A stretch of 20,300 nt of DNA from Arsenophonus sp052174495. Lineage in GTDB: Bacteria > Pseudomonadota > Gammaproteobacteria > Enterobacterales > Enterobacteriaceae. Positions 6,909 through 16,140 of the stretch are shown here, in pieces. The DNA lies in NCBI GenBank assembly GCA_052174495.1, contig JBQMRR010000045.1, positions 1-20,300 on the forward strand, read 5' to 3'. Numbering within the stretch: position 1 is the first letter of the stretch; the number at the start of each line of letters is the position of its first letter. The translations under genes and the position numbers were made by a program. The notes below the pieces were generated by a model, which saw only the letters and a program-made list of their open reading frames with translations, did no database searches and had not been told where the DNA came from.

Positions 6909-9500
6909 GTGTCATGTATGCAAGAACAATATCGACCAGAAGAGATAGAAAAATACGTACAACGTCATTGGGAAGAAAAACAAACATTTAAAGTAATAGA
7001 AGATAATAAAAAAGAAAAATACTATTGTTTGTCAATGTTACCTTACCCATCTGGTAAGCTACATATGGGGCATGTTCGAAACTATACTATTGGTGATGTT
7101 ATTTCACGTTATCAACGGATGCTAGGAAAAAATGTGCTGCAACCTATCGGCTGGGATGCTTTTGGTTTACCGGCTGAAGGTGTAGCAGTAAAAAATAATA
7201 CTGCTCCAGCTACTTGGACTTATACCAATATTAATTGTATGAAAAATCAATTAAAAATGCTCGGATTTGGTTATGACTGGAGTCGAGAAGTCACAACTTG
7301 TACACCGGAGTATTATCGTTGGGAGCAATGGTTTTTTATTAAGCTTTATGAAAAAGGTTTGGTTTATAAAAAAATCTCTGCTGTCAACTGGTGCCCAAAT
7401 GATTTAACTGTTTTAGCTAACGAGCAAGTTATTGATGGTTGTTGCTGGCGTTGTGATACTCCAATTGAGCGTAAAGAAATTCCTCAATGGTTTATAAAAA
7501 TTACCGCTTATGCTGAAGAGCTACTTAATAATTTAGATAAACTTGATGGCTGGCCAGAGGAAATTAAAACCATGCAGCGTAACTGGATCGGCCGCTCAGA
7601 AGGGATTGAAGTTACCTTTAAACTAGCAGATAAAGATGATAAAATAACCGTTTATACTACTCGACCTGATACTTTTATGGGGGTGACTTATCTCGCTATT
7701 GCAGTAACTCATCCGTTAGCAAAAAGCGCGGCAGAAAAAAATGCTAAACTTAGGGATTTTATTAATAAAAGTTGTAATAGAAAGGTTTCTGAAGCAGAAA
7801 TGGCAACCATGGAGAAAAAAGGTATCGCCACTAATTTATTTGCAATTCACCCACTAACTAATAAAAAAATCCCGATCTGGGTAGCTAATTTTGTATTAAT
7901 AGAATATGGTACAGAGGCAGTAATGGCGGTTCCAGGGCATGATCAGCGTGACTGGGAATTCGCAAGAAAATATCATTTACCGATCAAGGCTATCATTACT
8001 GATAATGAAGGCCAAATCCCCGATCTAAAAACTGGTTCGTTGACTGATAAAAATACGTTAATTAATTCAGGCGAATTTAGTGGTATGGACAACGAAACAG
8101 GAGCTAATGCAATTACTGATAAACTAGTTTCACAAGGTTCAGCTCAACGTAAAGTTAATTATCGTTTACGTGATTGGGGTGTTTCTCGGCAACGTTATTG
8201 GGGAGTACCTATTCCAATGTTAATAATGGAAGACGGCTCTATCAGACCAGTACCAGAAGAACAACTACCCGTTATCTTACCTGAAAATGTAGTAATGAGT
8301 GGGATAACTAGTCCTATTAAAGCCAATCCACAATGGGCTAAAACCAATATTAATGGTCATGCAGCATTACGTGAAACGGATACTTTTGATACTTTTATGG
8401 AATCATCCTGGTATTATGCTCGTTATACCTGTCCTAATTATGAGCAAGGAATGTTAGATCCGAATGCATCTAATTATTGGTTGCCGATTGATCAATATAT
8501 TGGTGGTATTGAACATGCCATCATGCATTTATTATATTTCCGTTTTTTTCATAAATTGATGCGTGATGTAGGCTTAGTAAATTCTGATGAGCCAGCTAAA
8601 CGCTTGTTATGTCAAGGAATGGTATTAGCTGATTCTTTTTATTACTTAGATAAAAATGGACAACGAGTTTGGGTGTCACCTGTTCATGTCACAATTGAAC
8701 GAGATAAAAAAGGTAAAATTGTTAAAGCAACTGATCAGGATGGACATGAACTGTTCTATTCTGGGAAGAGTAAAATGTCTAAATCGAAAAATAACGGCAT
8801 CGATCCCCAATTAATGGTAAAAAAATATGGGGCAGATACAGTTCGTTTATTTATGATGTTTTCTGCTCCACCAGAGCTCACTTTGGAATGGCAAGAATCA
8901 AGTGTAGAAGGTGCAAATCGTTTTATTCGTCGTCTTTGGCGCACCGTTTTTGAACATACGCAAAAAGGTAAAGCATCTCTATTAGATAGTAGAAACCTTA
9001 CGACAGATCAGAAAAATCTACGGCGTGATCTGCATAAAATTATTCCTAAAGTAACTGATGATATCGGTCGCCATTATGCATTTAATACTGCAATTGCTAC
9101 TATTATGGAATTTATGAATAAACTGACGCGAGCCTCTCATTATAGTGAACAAGATCGAGCGTTAATACAAGAATCTTTAGAGGTTATTGTGCGGATGCTG
9201 TCGCCTATTATCCCTCATGCTTGCTTTGTCATGTGGAAAGCACTTGGTCACCAGGAAGATATTGATAATGCGCCTTGGCCAATTGCTGAGGAACAAATAA
9301 AAATAGATAATACTAAATTAGTTATTATTCAAGTTAATGATAAAGTTCGTGGGCGTATTACTATTGATATAAATGCATCAGAAGATGCTGTTTTAGCTAT
9401 AGCAATGCAAGAATATGGTGTGGCAAAATATCTTAAAGGTATGAGCATTCATAAGGTAATTTATGTTCCAGGTAAGCTGTTAAACCTTATTGTCAGTTAA
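6909..9500 (+). CDS. leuS: LeuS, leucyl-tRNA synthetase
   Basis: LeuS attaches leucine to tRNA-Leu using ATP and edits mischarged products; it acts in the cytoplasm. The protein is 863 residues (E. coli 860) and closely follows the enterobacterial sequence. Visible marks are the class I HIGH motif as HMGH (residues 52-55), the zinc-domain region CPND...CCWRCDT, the editing-domain TTRPDTFMG and GHDQRD motifs, the KMSKS loop (622-626), and the C-terminal domain ending in VPGKLLNLIV. The start is uncertain by three codons: GGAGG (6897-6901) is seven bases before the GTG at 6909 but 16 before the ATG at 6918 where E. coli LeuS starts (MQEQYRPEEIE). Spacing favours the GTG. It is the first gene of an operon; lptE follows after 17 bases. 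The gene is intact and clearly under purifying selection. Confidence 0.98.
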   Translation: MSCMQEQYRPEEIEKYVQRHWEEKQTFKVIEDNKKEKYYCLSMLPYPSGKLHMGHVRNYTIGDVISRYQRMLGKNVLQPIGWDAFGLPAEGVAVKNNTAPATWTYTNINCMKNQLKMLGFGYDWSREVTTCTPEYYRWEQWFFIKLYEKGLVYKKISAVNWCPNDLTVLANEQVIDGCCWRCDTPIERKEIPQWFIKITAYAEELLNNLDKLDGWPEEIKTMQRNWIGRSEGIEVTFKLADKDDKITVYTTRPDTFMGVTYLAIAVTHPLAKSAAEKNAKLRDFINKSCNRKVSEAEMATMEKKGIATNLFAIHPLTNKKIPIWVANFVLIEYGTEAVMAVPGHDQRDWEFARKYHLPIKAIITDNEGQIPDLKTGSLTDKNTLINSGEFSGMDNETGANAITDKLVSQGSAQRKVNYRLRDWGVSRQRYWGVPIPMLIMEDGSIRPVPEEQLPVILPENVVMSGITSPIKANPQWAKTNINGHAALRETDTFDTFMESSWYYARYTCPNYEQGMLDPNASNYWLPIDQYIGGIEHAIMHLLYFRFFHKLMRDVGLVNSDEPAKRLLCQGMVLADSFYYLDKNGQRVWVSPVHVTIERDKKGKIVKATDQDGHELFYSGKSKMSKSKNNGIDPQLMVKKYGADTVRLFMMFSAPPELTLEWQESSVEGANRFIRRLWRTVFEHTQKGKASLLDSRNLTTDQKNLRRDLHKIIPKVTDDIGRHYAFNTAIATIMEFMNKLTRASHYSEQDRALIQESLEVIVRMLSPIIPHACFVMWKALGHQEDIDNAPWPIAEEQIKIDNTKLVIIQVNDKVRGRITIDINASEDAVLAIAMQEYGVAKYLKGMSIHKVIYVPGKLLNLIVS

Positions 9501-9517
9501 CATAATAAGGAGATGAT

Positions 9518-10066
9518 GTGCGTTATTTAATTATATTATTTCTATACTTAGTCGTATTAAGTACGGCTAGTTGCAAATTTTGCTTACAAAGCATCCCAAA
9601 GATAAGTGAAGAATTAAAAACATTAAAATTAAGTAGCGCTGATCCCTACGGCCCACTGGAACGTGCAATTAGACAGCAATTACGCTTAAATAATATTAAC
9701 TTAATTGATGAAAATCTTCAGAATGTGCCTATATTTAAAATAGTGGATTCATATGAAAATACTAAAACTGTTTCAATCTATCAAGACGGAAAAAGTATAG
9801 AAAAACAATTAAATTTCTGGGTCAGCGCGCAAATTATCCTCTCAAACGGCACAGTTTATCCTATCAAAATTCATGTCAAACGCGCTTTCTTTGAAAATCC
9901 ATTAGAAATATTAGCTAAAGATGCCGAAAACGAACTTCTTAAGCAAGAAATGCGTGAACAAGTAGCTCGTCAGTTAATTCGGAAATTACTAATTATGCAC
10001 ATCACTATTCATAATGAGCCTAAAGGATCAGTGATTGTCGAGAAAGCGCTTCGAGACTCAGAATGA
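9518..10066 (+). CDS. lptE: LptE, LPS-assembly lipoprotein
   Basis: LptE is the outer-membrane lipoprotein that plugs and helps assemble the LptD channel, the last station of lipopolysaccharide export. The protein has 182 residues (E. coli 193). It begins MRYLIILFLYLVV, a signal peptide, ending in a lipobox STASC, with the acylated Cys at residue 19. The middle keeps the family pattern DP.GPL..A.R.QLRLN and the later FF.NP...AKD...L..EM segment before QLIRKL. The C-terminal tail is shorter and unlike E. coli's. The start is a GTG with AAGGAG (9507-9512) five bases upstream. It overlaps holA by four bases (ATGA), so the two are translationally coupled. Its presence suggests the cell still makes an LPS-bearing outer membrane. 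Confidence 0.93.
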   Translation: MRYLIILFLYLVVLSTASCKFCLQSIPKISEELKTLKLSSADPYGPLERAIRQQLRLNNINLIDENLQNVPIFKIVDSYENTKTVSIYQDGKSIEKQLNFWVSAQIILSNGTVYPIKIHVKRAFFENPLEILAKDAENELLKQEMREQVARQLIRKLLIMHITIHNEPKGSVIVEKALRDSE

Positions 10067-11094
10067 TCCGTATTTATCCAGAGCAGTTAATTTCACAGCT
10101 TGCTGATAAGTTGCGAACTTGTTACCTGATTTTTGGCAATGATCTCCTTTTATTACAAGAAAGTATGGATAAAGTTTGTCAAGTTGCCAAACAGAAAGGT
10201 TTTTCTGAATGTCATACTTATTCGCTAGATGGAGTCTTAGACTGGGACATTATTTATCACCTTAGTCAATCACTTAGCCTATTTGCTAGCCAACAAATTC
10301 TTATTTTAATTTTTCCTAAAAATGGCTCTACAACTGTCATAGAAGAAAAATTGCTTAAGTTGACTGAATTATTACATCCTGATTTATTACTCATATTACG
10401 CGGAAACAAATTAACTAAAGCACAAGAGAATAGTGCCTGGTGCAAAAAAATAGGCCAAGATGGGGTCTATATAAACTGTCTGACACCGGAACAATCCAGA
10501 CTGCCTCAATGGGTAACTCAACGAGCAAAAGCAATGTCTATTACCTTAGAGAGGCAAGCTAATGAGCTTCTTTGTTACTGTTATGAAGGTAATTTACTAG
10601 CTCTTAACCAAGTTCTTGAAAGTTTATTACTATTATATCCTGATGGAAATCTTACATTACCTTGTGTTAAAGAAGCGATAAATAATACCGTTAATTTTAC
10701 ACCTTATCATTGGGTTGATGCACTACTTGCAGGTAAAATTAAACGTGTCTGGCATATTCTACAGCAATTACAACGAGAAGATTATGAAGTAGTAATTTTA
10801 TTACGTATAATTCAACGTGAACTCATATTGCTTTTGACATTAGCACAACAAAATAACGATGAAGATTTAAAAAAATTATTTGATCAGTATAAAATTTGGA
10901 AAAGTCGCCGCCAGCTCATTAGTACTGCACTACAACGTTTATCACTTCGAGAACTACATCTAGCAATACAGTTGATTACCCATGCTGAATTACATTTAAA
11001 GCAAGATTATAGCCATTCAATTTGGCCAAAGTTAGAAACTTTATCTATGCTATTGTGTGGTAAATCACTTCCAGAGAGTTTTATTAATGAGTAA
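10063..11094 (+). CDS. holA: HolA, DNA polymerase III delta subunit
   Basis: HolA is the delta subunit of the clamp loader; it opens the beta sliding clamp during loading on DNA. The 343-residue length equals that of E. coli HolA. Family blocks are visible throughout: MIRIYPEQL at the start, LIFGNDLLLLQES, the beta-binding region around SLSLFASQQILIL (about residues 70-83), LLLILRGNKLTKAQENSAW, LLCYCYEGNLLALNQ, and FTPYHWVDALL. The delta subunit normally lacks a working ATP site, and no Walker A is seen here either. The start overlaps the lptE stop by four bases, and the 3' end overlaps nadD by eight bases. The frame is intact. Confidence 0.97.
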   Translation: MIRIYPEQLISQLADKLRTCYLIFGNDLLLLQESMDKVCQVAKQKGFSECHTYSLDGVLDWDIIYHLSQSLSLFASQQILILIFPKNGSTTVIEEKLLKLTELLHPDLLLILRGNKLTKAQENSAWCKKIGQDGVYINCLTPEQSRLPQWVTQRAKAMSITLERQANELLCYCYEGNLLALNQVLESLLLLYPDGNLTLPCVKEAINNTVNFTPYHWVDALLAGKIKRVWHILQQLQREDYEVVILLRIIQRELILLLTLAQQNNDEDLKKLFDQYKIWKSRRQLISTALQRLSLRELHLAIQLITHAELHLKQDYSHSIWPKLETLSMLLCGKSLPESFINE

Positions 11095-11767
11095 ACAAAC
11101 TAAGAAAATAGCTATTCTTCCATCTATTCAAGCACTATTTGGTGGTACTTTTGATCCTATTCACTATGGTCACTTAGTTCCCGTTGAAGTGCTAGCTAAA
11201 CTAGTCGGCTTACAACAGGTAATTTTACTTCCCAATCATGTAGCACCTCACCGCCCACAACCTGAAGCAACTGTTCAACAAAGATTAGCAATGATAAAAT
11301 TAGCTATCAAAAATAATCCATTATTTAGTATTGATACACGTGAGCTTAAACGTAGAACTCCCTCCTATACCGTTGAAACACTACTCTCTTTTCGGAAACA
11401 AATCAGTTGGCAAAAGCCATTAGCTTTTATTATCGGACAAGATTCGCTACTATCGATCGATACCTGGTTTAATTGGGAGAAAATTTTAGATCTTTGTCAT
11501 TTATTAGTTTGCGCACGTCCAGGTTATGCCGCCTATTTTTTAACTTCTTCAATGCAAGAATGGCTAATACATCATCAAGTACACAAGCCGGAAATATTCA
11601 GTCATAAACCAAGTGGTACTATATATCTCGCTAATACTCCTTTATTAAATATTTCTGCAACTGAAATTCGTAAACAAAAGCATGATAGAAAAAGCTGCAA
11701 AAATATATTGCCACCTGCAGTTTTGCGCTATGTTAATAAACATCATCTTTATCAGAATTGTTCATAG
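11087..11767 (+). CDS. nadD: NadD, nicotinate-nucleotide adenylyltransferase
   Basis: NadD adenylates nicotinate mononucleotide to deamido-NAD, a central step in NAD synthesis. From the ATG at 11087 it is 226 residues (E. coli 213). The frame is open to 11057, but that earlier start lies deep inside holA; the 11087 start overlaps holA by eight bases and has a GAGAG-type ribosome site about ten bases upstream. The nucleotide-binding motif GGTFDPIHYGH is at residues 19-29, after an extra 13-residue N-terminal tail absent from E. coli. PHRPQPEA, FIIGQDSLL (binding-loop region), CARPGY and the C-terminal ISATEIR motif are all kept. It shares the (H/T)xGH fold signature with coaD in the same window. 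It is the last gene of the operon: cobC, which follows in E. coli, is absent. Confidence 0.96.
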   Translation: MSKQTKKIAILPSIQALFGGTFDPIHYGHLVPVEVLAKLVGLQQVILLPNHVAPHRPQPEATVQQRLAMIKLAIKNNPLFSIDTRELKRRTPSYTVETLLSFRKQISWQKPLAFIIGQDSLLSIDTWFNWEKILDLCHLLVCARPGYAAYFLTSSMQEWLIHHQVHKPEIFSHKPSGTIYLANTPLLNISATEIRKQKHDRKSCKNILPPAVLRYVNKHHLYQNCS

Positions 11768-12015
11768 CTAATTAACAAATATAAAAATTGATAAAACATA
11801 CATAAACTATTATGAGTATATAAGGTGATTGGTACCTATTTTGGTGATTTTTGCATGATTACTGATGATTAAAGCATAATTTTCGATAAATCATTCTAAA
11901 ATTAATTAAAATATTCAATTAATTTTACTAAAATTAGTTCTAAAGATAAATTATCTTATGCTTACTTCTTTTAACAGAAGTTTTAACTGGTTGAAATATA
12001 ACTTGATACTCTTAT
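11768..12015. other. Spacer after nadD with AT-only hairpin
   Basis: No gene is seen in this stretch. It holds an A/T-only perfect 10-bp hairpin at 11898-11926 (arms aaaattaatt / aattaatttt, 9-base loop), whose right arm ends in TTTT, and shorter inverted repeats near 11942-11958 and 11965-11983. The first could act as a weak terminator for the leuS operon, but its A/T composition makes this doubtful. Confidence 0.4.
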
Positions 12016-12041
12016 GAGTTATTCTCATTTCTGATGTATGG
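12016..12041 (+). repeat. Left terminal inverted repeat of IS relic copy 2
   Basis: The left end reads gagttattctcatt then tctgatgtatgg. It is the best-matching partner of the copy 1 left end, with only a few base differences over 26 positions. Confidence 0.7.
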
Positions 12042-13351
12042 GATTCGTTGATGCTAGGCGAATTATTCTGCTGATTGATTTTATGGATAATTTTAACAAC
12101 AGAGAGAAAATATGCCATGAAGAAGTTTACTCTACTGGTGGACGCTAAACCAGATATTACCTTTAATCCATTCTATGAATTCATTTGTAATAGTGACAGG
12201 TAGTTGATAAGTGCCGTTATTAAGATGAAGCTCAAAGCTATTCTACAGCAACATACTCAATCGCCGCCTTGTATCGATAGCCTTTAACCGGTCATCTAAT
12301 AATGGTTATTTGCCACAACTAACCATATAAACTGCTATTGGCGATGTTGAGATTAAAATATCTAAGTATCAGGTGGACTTTAGTGGTAACAGAATATACT
12401 CAATAGCTGATTATTACTGCCTTATTTAAAGCGTGAAAAACAGCAAAGAGGTTTTATTATGCCTGTATTTGCTAGGGAAAAGATATATTCACCGGTGATT
12501 TTATGAAGTCCTAATGTTGTCACCATCCATCATAAGACTAAAACAGCAATGGCTTGAAGAACATAGATAATAGCTAGCTGTGTGATTTAAGCGATAGATT
12601 TATATTTATTTCTATGTCGATAAGATAACCGCCTATCAGTCATGTCGTTCGCCATCGCCTGCTATTTATTACTGATGTCACTGAGTATAGATGTAAAAAA
12701 GCAATTATCATCGAAAATAGTTATTAAGAGTTATAAGCGAAATGGACTTAACTTCTAATGTTTCTATAAGACTTGGGGACTTTTAACTGTATTTTAAGCT
12801 TGCTAAGAGAGGCGATGATTTTGGTTTTTGAAATGGAATGGCAAAGATATTCCTGAGTCGCACCATTAATCCTGTTAAGTATATAAATAACTAATATGCT
12901 ATCTTCACTCTTCAAAGGCATTTAACACTGAAAGTTAACAGTGAAGTTCAGAGATATATCTAGCAGAAAGTCGCGATACCGCTAATAAAGCCTTTAATTC
13001 TTTGTTGAAGAGCTCTTCAGCGTATTCTCCAACGATAAAAAACTGGAAAAGATTTAGAAGAACGACTTGCATTCTGTGCCTTCCCGTTAGCGTACTGGTT
13101 GTCAATAAAACGATAAATCTGATTGAATCAGATTTTCTGATGGTAAAGCTATGAAGCTGGATACGAAAAAGGACTGTAATTCATAAAAAAAATCCTTTAA
13201 ATGATACTTAAATTGTTCCCGTCCGCTCAGAAAGCTGGAACTGACTGATGGAATTTAATCTTTATAACTCTGGTGATTTAAGGTAAAAAGGTGCAAGTTA
13301 AGAGTCAAGAGCAGATTCACGAAGCATCAGAGTGGAAGGTAGCTTCATTAT

Positions 13352-13378
13352 CATATACTAAAAATTTCCTAATAACTC
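13352..13378 (+). repeat. Right terminal inverted repeat of IS relic copy 2
   Basis: The right end begins catatacta and ends cctaataactc; its reverse complement starts gagttatt, as the left end does. It ends 19 bases before the readable start of the rsfS pseudogene. Confidence 0.68.
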
Positions 13379-13396
13379 TTTTTTATTTAATTTAAA

Positions 13397-13734
13397 ATTA
13401 AAGGTAAATCTTTACAAGAAAATAAATTCAAAATAATTTATTATTGATAGCTTGTCTTGTCGATATAAAAACGGAAGATATTGTTACTATTGGTTTACGT
13501 AGAAAACCTAGAATTAATGATTGCATGATAATTTGTACCTAAACCTCTAATTGCCACCTGACATCAGTTTTGGATAAATTAATTGAAGCATACTCTAAAA
13601 TAGAAATAATTCCCTTTATGGTTGAAAATAAAGGTGTTTCTGATCGGATAGTTTTGATTTAGGCGATGCGTTTTTTCATATCATGCAAGAAGATAGTTAC
13701 TGGATATATAAATTTGAAAAACTATGGAGTTTAA
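13397..13734 (+). pseudogene. rsfS: rsfS pseudogene (ribosomal silencing factor)
   Basis: RsfS binds ribosomal protein L14 and blocks subunit joining when nutrients are short. Here it is broken but readable in pieces: KGKSLQENKF (from about 13400, like the family's QGKALQDF start), NDCMIICT (near 13517-13540), LDKLIEAYSKIEIIPFMVEN with an upstream stop, and FDLGDAFFHIMQED then SYWIYKFEKLWS (near 13655-13731), which matches the family C-terminus. A start codon is missing, a TAA follows IICT, and at least two frameshifts are needed. The stop TAA at 13732-13734 is itself out of frame. Its place before rlmH and mrdA is the standard enterobacterial order, which supports the identification. Confidence 0.88.
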
Positions 13735-13735
13735 T

Positions 13736-14203
13736 TTGGAATTGCAACCGATTGTGTTGGTAGTAAAGTAATTAATTGAATACAAACTAGCTTTCAAAAC
13801 AATATTCATTGTTTCTTAAAAATATGCCTTTAAAGCTCATTGAGACCCTGATGGGAAAACGCGGGAAAAGTCCTGATCTCAATTATTTCATCAAGAAAGA
13901 AGGAGAACAGATACTGGCTGTAGATTAGTAAAGGTAACTGCATAAAATTACTCTGAATATACCAGCACAAGCTGAACAATTCGATAATTTGACAAATAAT
14001 TAAATCAATGAAAAGAGAACAGAAGTATATTAGCTTTCTAATTGTTCATCTAGAAGATTTTATCCTCTGCCTATAAAATAGCAGCAGAGCAAAGTTGGTT
14101 AATGTTGACATTAACAATGTTTCATCTTCTAGCTCGAAGATTTGTTGTAGAAAGCCTTTACCTGGCATAGAACATTACAACAAATCATCCTTACCATCGA
14201 AAG
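13736..14203 (+). pseudogene. rlmH: rlmH pseudogene (23S rRNA pseudouridine-1915 methyltransferase)
   Basis: RlmH methylates pseudouridine 1915 in helix 69 of 23S rRNA. The remnant starts at a TTG in place of ATG with LELQPIVLVVK, then a stop. A longer coherent piece reads MPLKLIETLMGKRGKSPDL then NYFIKKEGEQILAV (about 13826-13925), followed by stops. The 3' end reads KIAAEQSWLMLTLTMFHLL and, further on, FVVESLYLA, stop, NITTNHPYHR (14080-14200), where the stop replaces the family's Trp. The SAM-binding middle section is unreadable. Several stops and shifts make it non-functional. The order rsfS-rlmH-mrdA is the conserved one. Confidence 0.9.
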
Positions 14204-14209
14204 ATATTT

Positions 14210-16090
14210 ATGCAGGTTATTAGTGTGAATTTAAAGAAAGAAATAAAAAAAAAGAAACGTACTCATTTTCGCGATTACGCAGCAGAATATACTATATTCA
14301 TTCGTCGGACTTTGATAGCTTTCATTATCATTGTGATCTTAGTAAGTATCTTAATTGCTAATCTTTATCATTTACAAATAGTTCGCCATGAAGACTACCA
14401 AACTCGCTCCAATGATAATCGAATAAAATTGGTTCCTATCCCACCAAATAGAGGTATTATTTATGACAGGAATGGTATTCCTCTCGCGTTAAACCGAGCA
14501 TTTTATCAATTAGAAATTATTCCTGAAAAAACATCTAATTTAACAGAACTATTGACACAATTGCGTGATGTGGTTGATCTTACTGATGATGACATTGTAA
14601 ATTTTAAAAAAGAGCGTAAACGTTCAGGATGCTTTACCTCTATACCGTTAAAAACCTCTCTAGATGAAGAGCAAATTGCGCGTTTTGCCGTTAATCAATA
14701 CCGGTTTCCCGGAATTGAAATTAAAAGTTACCAACGCCGTTATTATCCGTATGGTTCAACGTTAACACATGTTATCGGTTATGTAGCTAAAATTAATAAT
14801 AAAGATATAGAACGTCTAGAAAATGATGGTTTAATAAAAAATTACACTGCTACTCATGATATTGGTAAATTAGGTATAGAACGGTATTACGAAAATATTT
14901 TACATGGCAAAACAGGCTATGAAGAGGTTGAAATTAATAGTCAGGGAAAAGTTATACGTCAACTTCATGAAGAACCATTGCAGGCAGGTAATGACATTTA
15001 CCTTACTATTGATCTCAATTTACAAATTGAGATTGAAAAGTTATTAACTAACAGCCGATCTGCCGTAGTTGTAACTGATCCACGTAATGGAGAACTACTA
15101 GCATTGGTATCTACCCCAAGCTATGATCCTAATCTCTTTATTAAAGGTATATCTAATAAAGATTACCAAGCTTTATTAGATAATCCTAATCGCCCACTAA
15201 TTAATAGAACTATACAGGGATTATATCCGCCCGCCTCAACCGTTAAACCATTTATGGCCGTCGCAGCATTAAGTGAAAATATTATTACTGTCAATTCAAC
15301 TATTTTTGATCCAGGATGGTGGCAATTACCAAACTCAGAAAAACGTTACCGAGATTGGAAAAAATGGGGACATGGTAGATTAAATGTTGTTAGAGCCATT
15401 ATTGAATCAGCTGACACCTTTTTTTATCAGATTGCTTATGATATGGGTATAGATCGTATCTCTAATTGGATGCAGAAATTTGGTTATGGTCAGTATACTG
15501 GTATTGATCTTGCTGAAGAACGTTTAGGTATTATGCCAACACGGAAATGGAAACAAAAACGTTACAAAAAATCTTGGTATCAAGGAGACACTATTCCAGT
15601 AGGTATTGGACAAGGTTATTGGACTACAACGCCAATCCAAATGGCAAAAGCATTAGTGACATTAATTAATGACGGAACTGTTAAAATTCCTCATCTGCTT
15701 TACGGCATTAAATTAGGTAATGCTATGCTACCCTATGAACAGAAAAATTATATTCAAATTGGCGATATTAATTTAGAATTTTGGAAATTAGCTAAAGAGG
15801 GTATGTATGGTGTCGCTAATGCATCAAACGGTACAGCACTTAGAAGTTTTGTCAACACGCATTATAAAGCTGCAGTTAAATCAGGTACGGCACAGGTATT
15901 CAGCTATGAAACTTACAATGCAAGTAAATTGGTTGAGCACTTACGTGATCATAAATTAATGATCGGATTTGCTCCTTATCGAAACCCAACCATTTCTGTA
16001 GTCATTGTTCTTGAAAATGGTAGTCTTGAACTAGAGATTGGTGATCTTGTCCGCAATATTTTTGATTATGTATTGCTTGGTAAAAAATAA
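14210..16090 (+). CDS. mrdA: MrdA (PBP2), peptidoglycan D,D-transpeptidase
   Basis: PBP2 cross-links new peptidoglycan in the side wall with RodA as partner, and keeps cells rod-shaped. The protein is 626 residues (E. coli 633). It has a short cytoplasmic tail, one membrane segment (about residues 35-55, LIAFIIIVILVSILIANL), a dimerisation region with RGIIYDRNGIPLALNR, and the transpeptidase domain. The catalytic motifs are intact: STVK with Ser343, SAD at 400-402, and KSGT at 557-560. One residue before the catalytic Ser is Ala where E. coli has Gly. The N-terminus is 13 residues longer than E. coli's, with a lysine-rich run encoded by nine A bases (14245-14253); an in-frame GTG at 14225 is an alternative start. 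There is only a weak AAAGA ribosome site. mrdB follows after 50 bases. Confidence 0.96.
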   Translation: MQVISVNLKKEIKKKKRTHFRDYAAEYTIFIRRTLIAFIIIVILVSILIANLYHLQIVRHEDYQTRSNDNRIKLVPIPPNRGIIYDRNGIPLALNRAFYQLEIIPEKTSNLTELLTQLRDVVDLTDDDIVNFKKERKRSGCFTSIPLKTSLDEEQIARFAVNQYRFPGIEIKSYQRRYYPYGSTLTHVIGYVAKINNKDIERLENDGLIKNYTATHDIGKLGIERYYENILHGKTGYEEVEINSQGKVIRQLHEEPLQAGNDIYLTIDLNLQIEIEKLLTNSRSAVVVTDPRNGELLALVSTPSYDPNLFIKGISNKDYQALLDNPNRPLINRTIQGLYPPASTVKPFMAVAALSENIITVNSTIFDPGWWQLPNSEKRYRDWKKWGHGRLNVVRAIIESADTFFYQIAYDMGIDRISNWMQKFGYGQYTGIDLAEERLGIMPTRKWKQKRYKKSWYQGDTIPVGIGQGYWTTTPIQMAKALVTLINDGTVKIPHLLYGIKLGNAMLPYEQKNYIQIGDINLEFWKLAKEGMYGVANASNGTALRSFVNTHYKAAVKSGTAQVFSYETYNASKLVEHLRDHKLMIGFAPYRNPTISVVIVLENGSLELEIGDLVRNIFDYVLLGKK

Positions 16091-16140
16091 AATCACAAAC
16101 ATTAGACATCAATATATCTTCAGAAGAAGATCAGTAATAT

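Larger units (their letters stand above)
12016..13378 (+). mobile_element. IS256-family insertion sequence relic, copy 2 (1363 bp)
   Basis: This is the clearest of the four relics. The inverted repeats at 12016-12041 and 13352-13378 both begin (reading inward) gagttatt and end near gtatg. The transposase remains, in shifting frames, read MKKFTLLVDAKPD (from about 12117), LISAVIKMKLKAIL (near 12210), GYLPQLTI then AIGDVEIKI (12310-12360), LPYLKR (near 12420), RLKQQWLEE (near 12540), and AFCAFPLAYW (near 13067-13096), then INLIES. These follow the order of mutator-type transposases, including their FYDFP..HW..IRT.N.IES signature. There are many stops and frameshifts, so it is dead. It lies between nadD and the rsfS pseudogene. 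The flanks actcttat / ttttttat may be a worn 8-bp target duplication, which is weak. Confidence 0.83.

Noticed and set aside
8756..8944. 62-codon open frame on the minus strand
   Set aside because: It is the antisense shadow of the conserved leuS KMSKS region.
11057..11086. Longer nadD start at 11057
   Set aside because: This start is deeper inside holA and lacks family similarity; the 11087 ATG overlaps holA by only eight bases and has a purine-rich site at a suitable distance.
14104..14133. TTGACA as a -35 box for mrdA
   Set aside because: The hexamer is perfect, but the bases 17 downstream (tctagc) match the -10 consensus poorly, and the sequence is also what the dead rlmH frame would encode.
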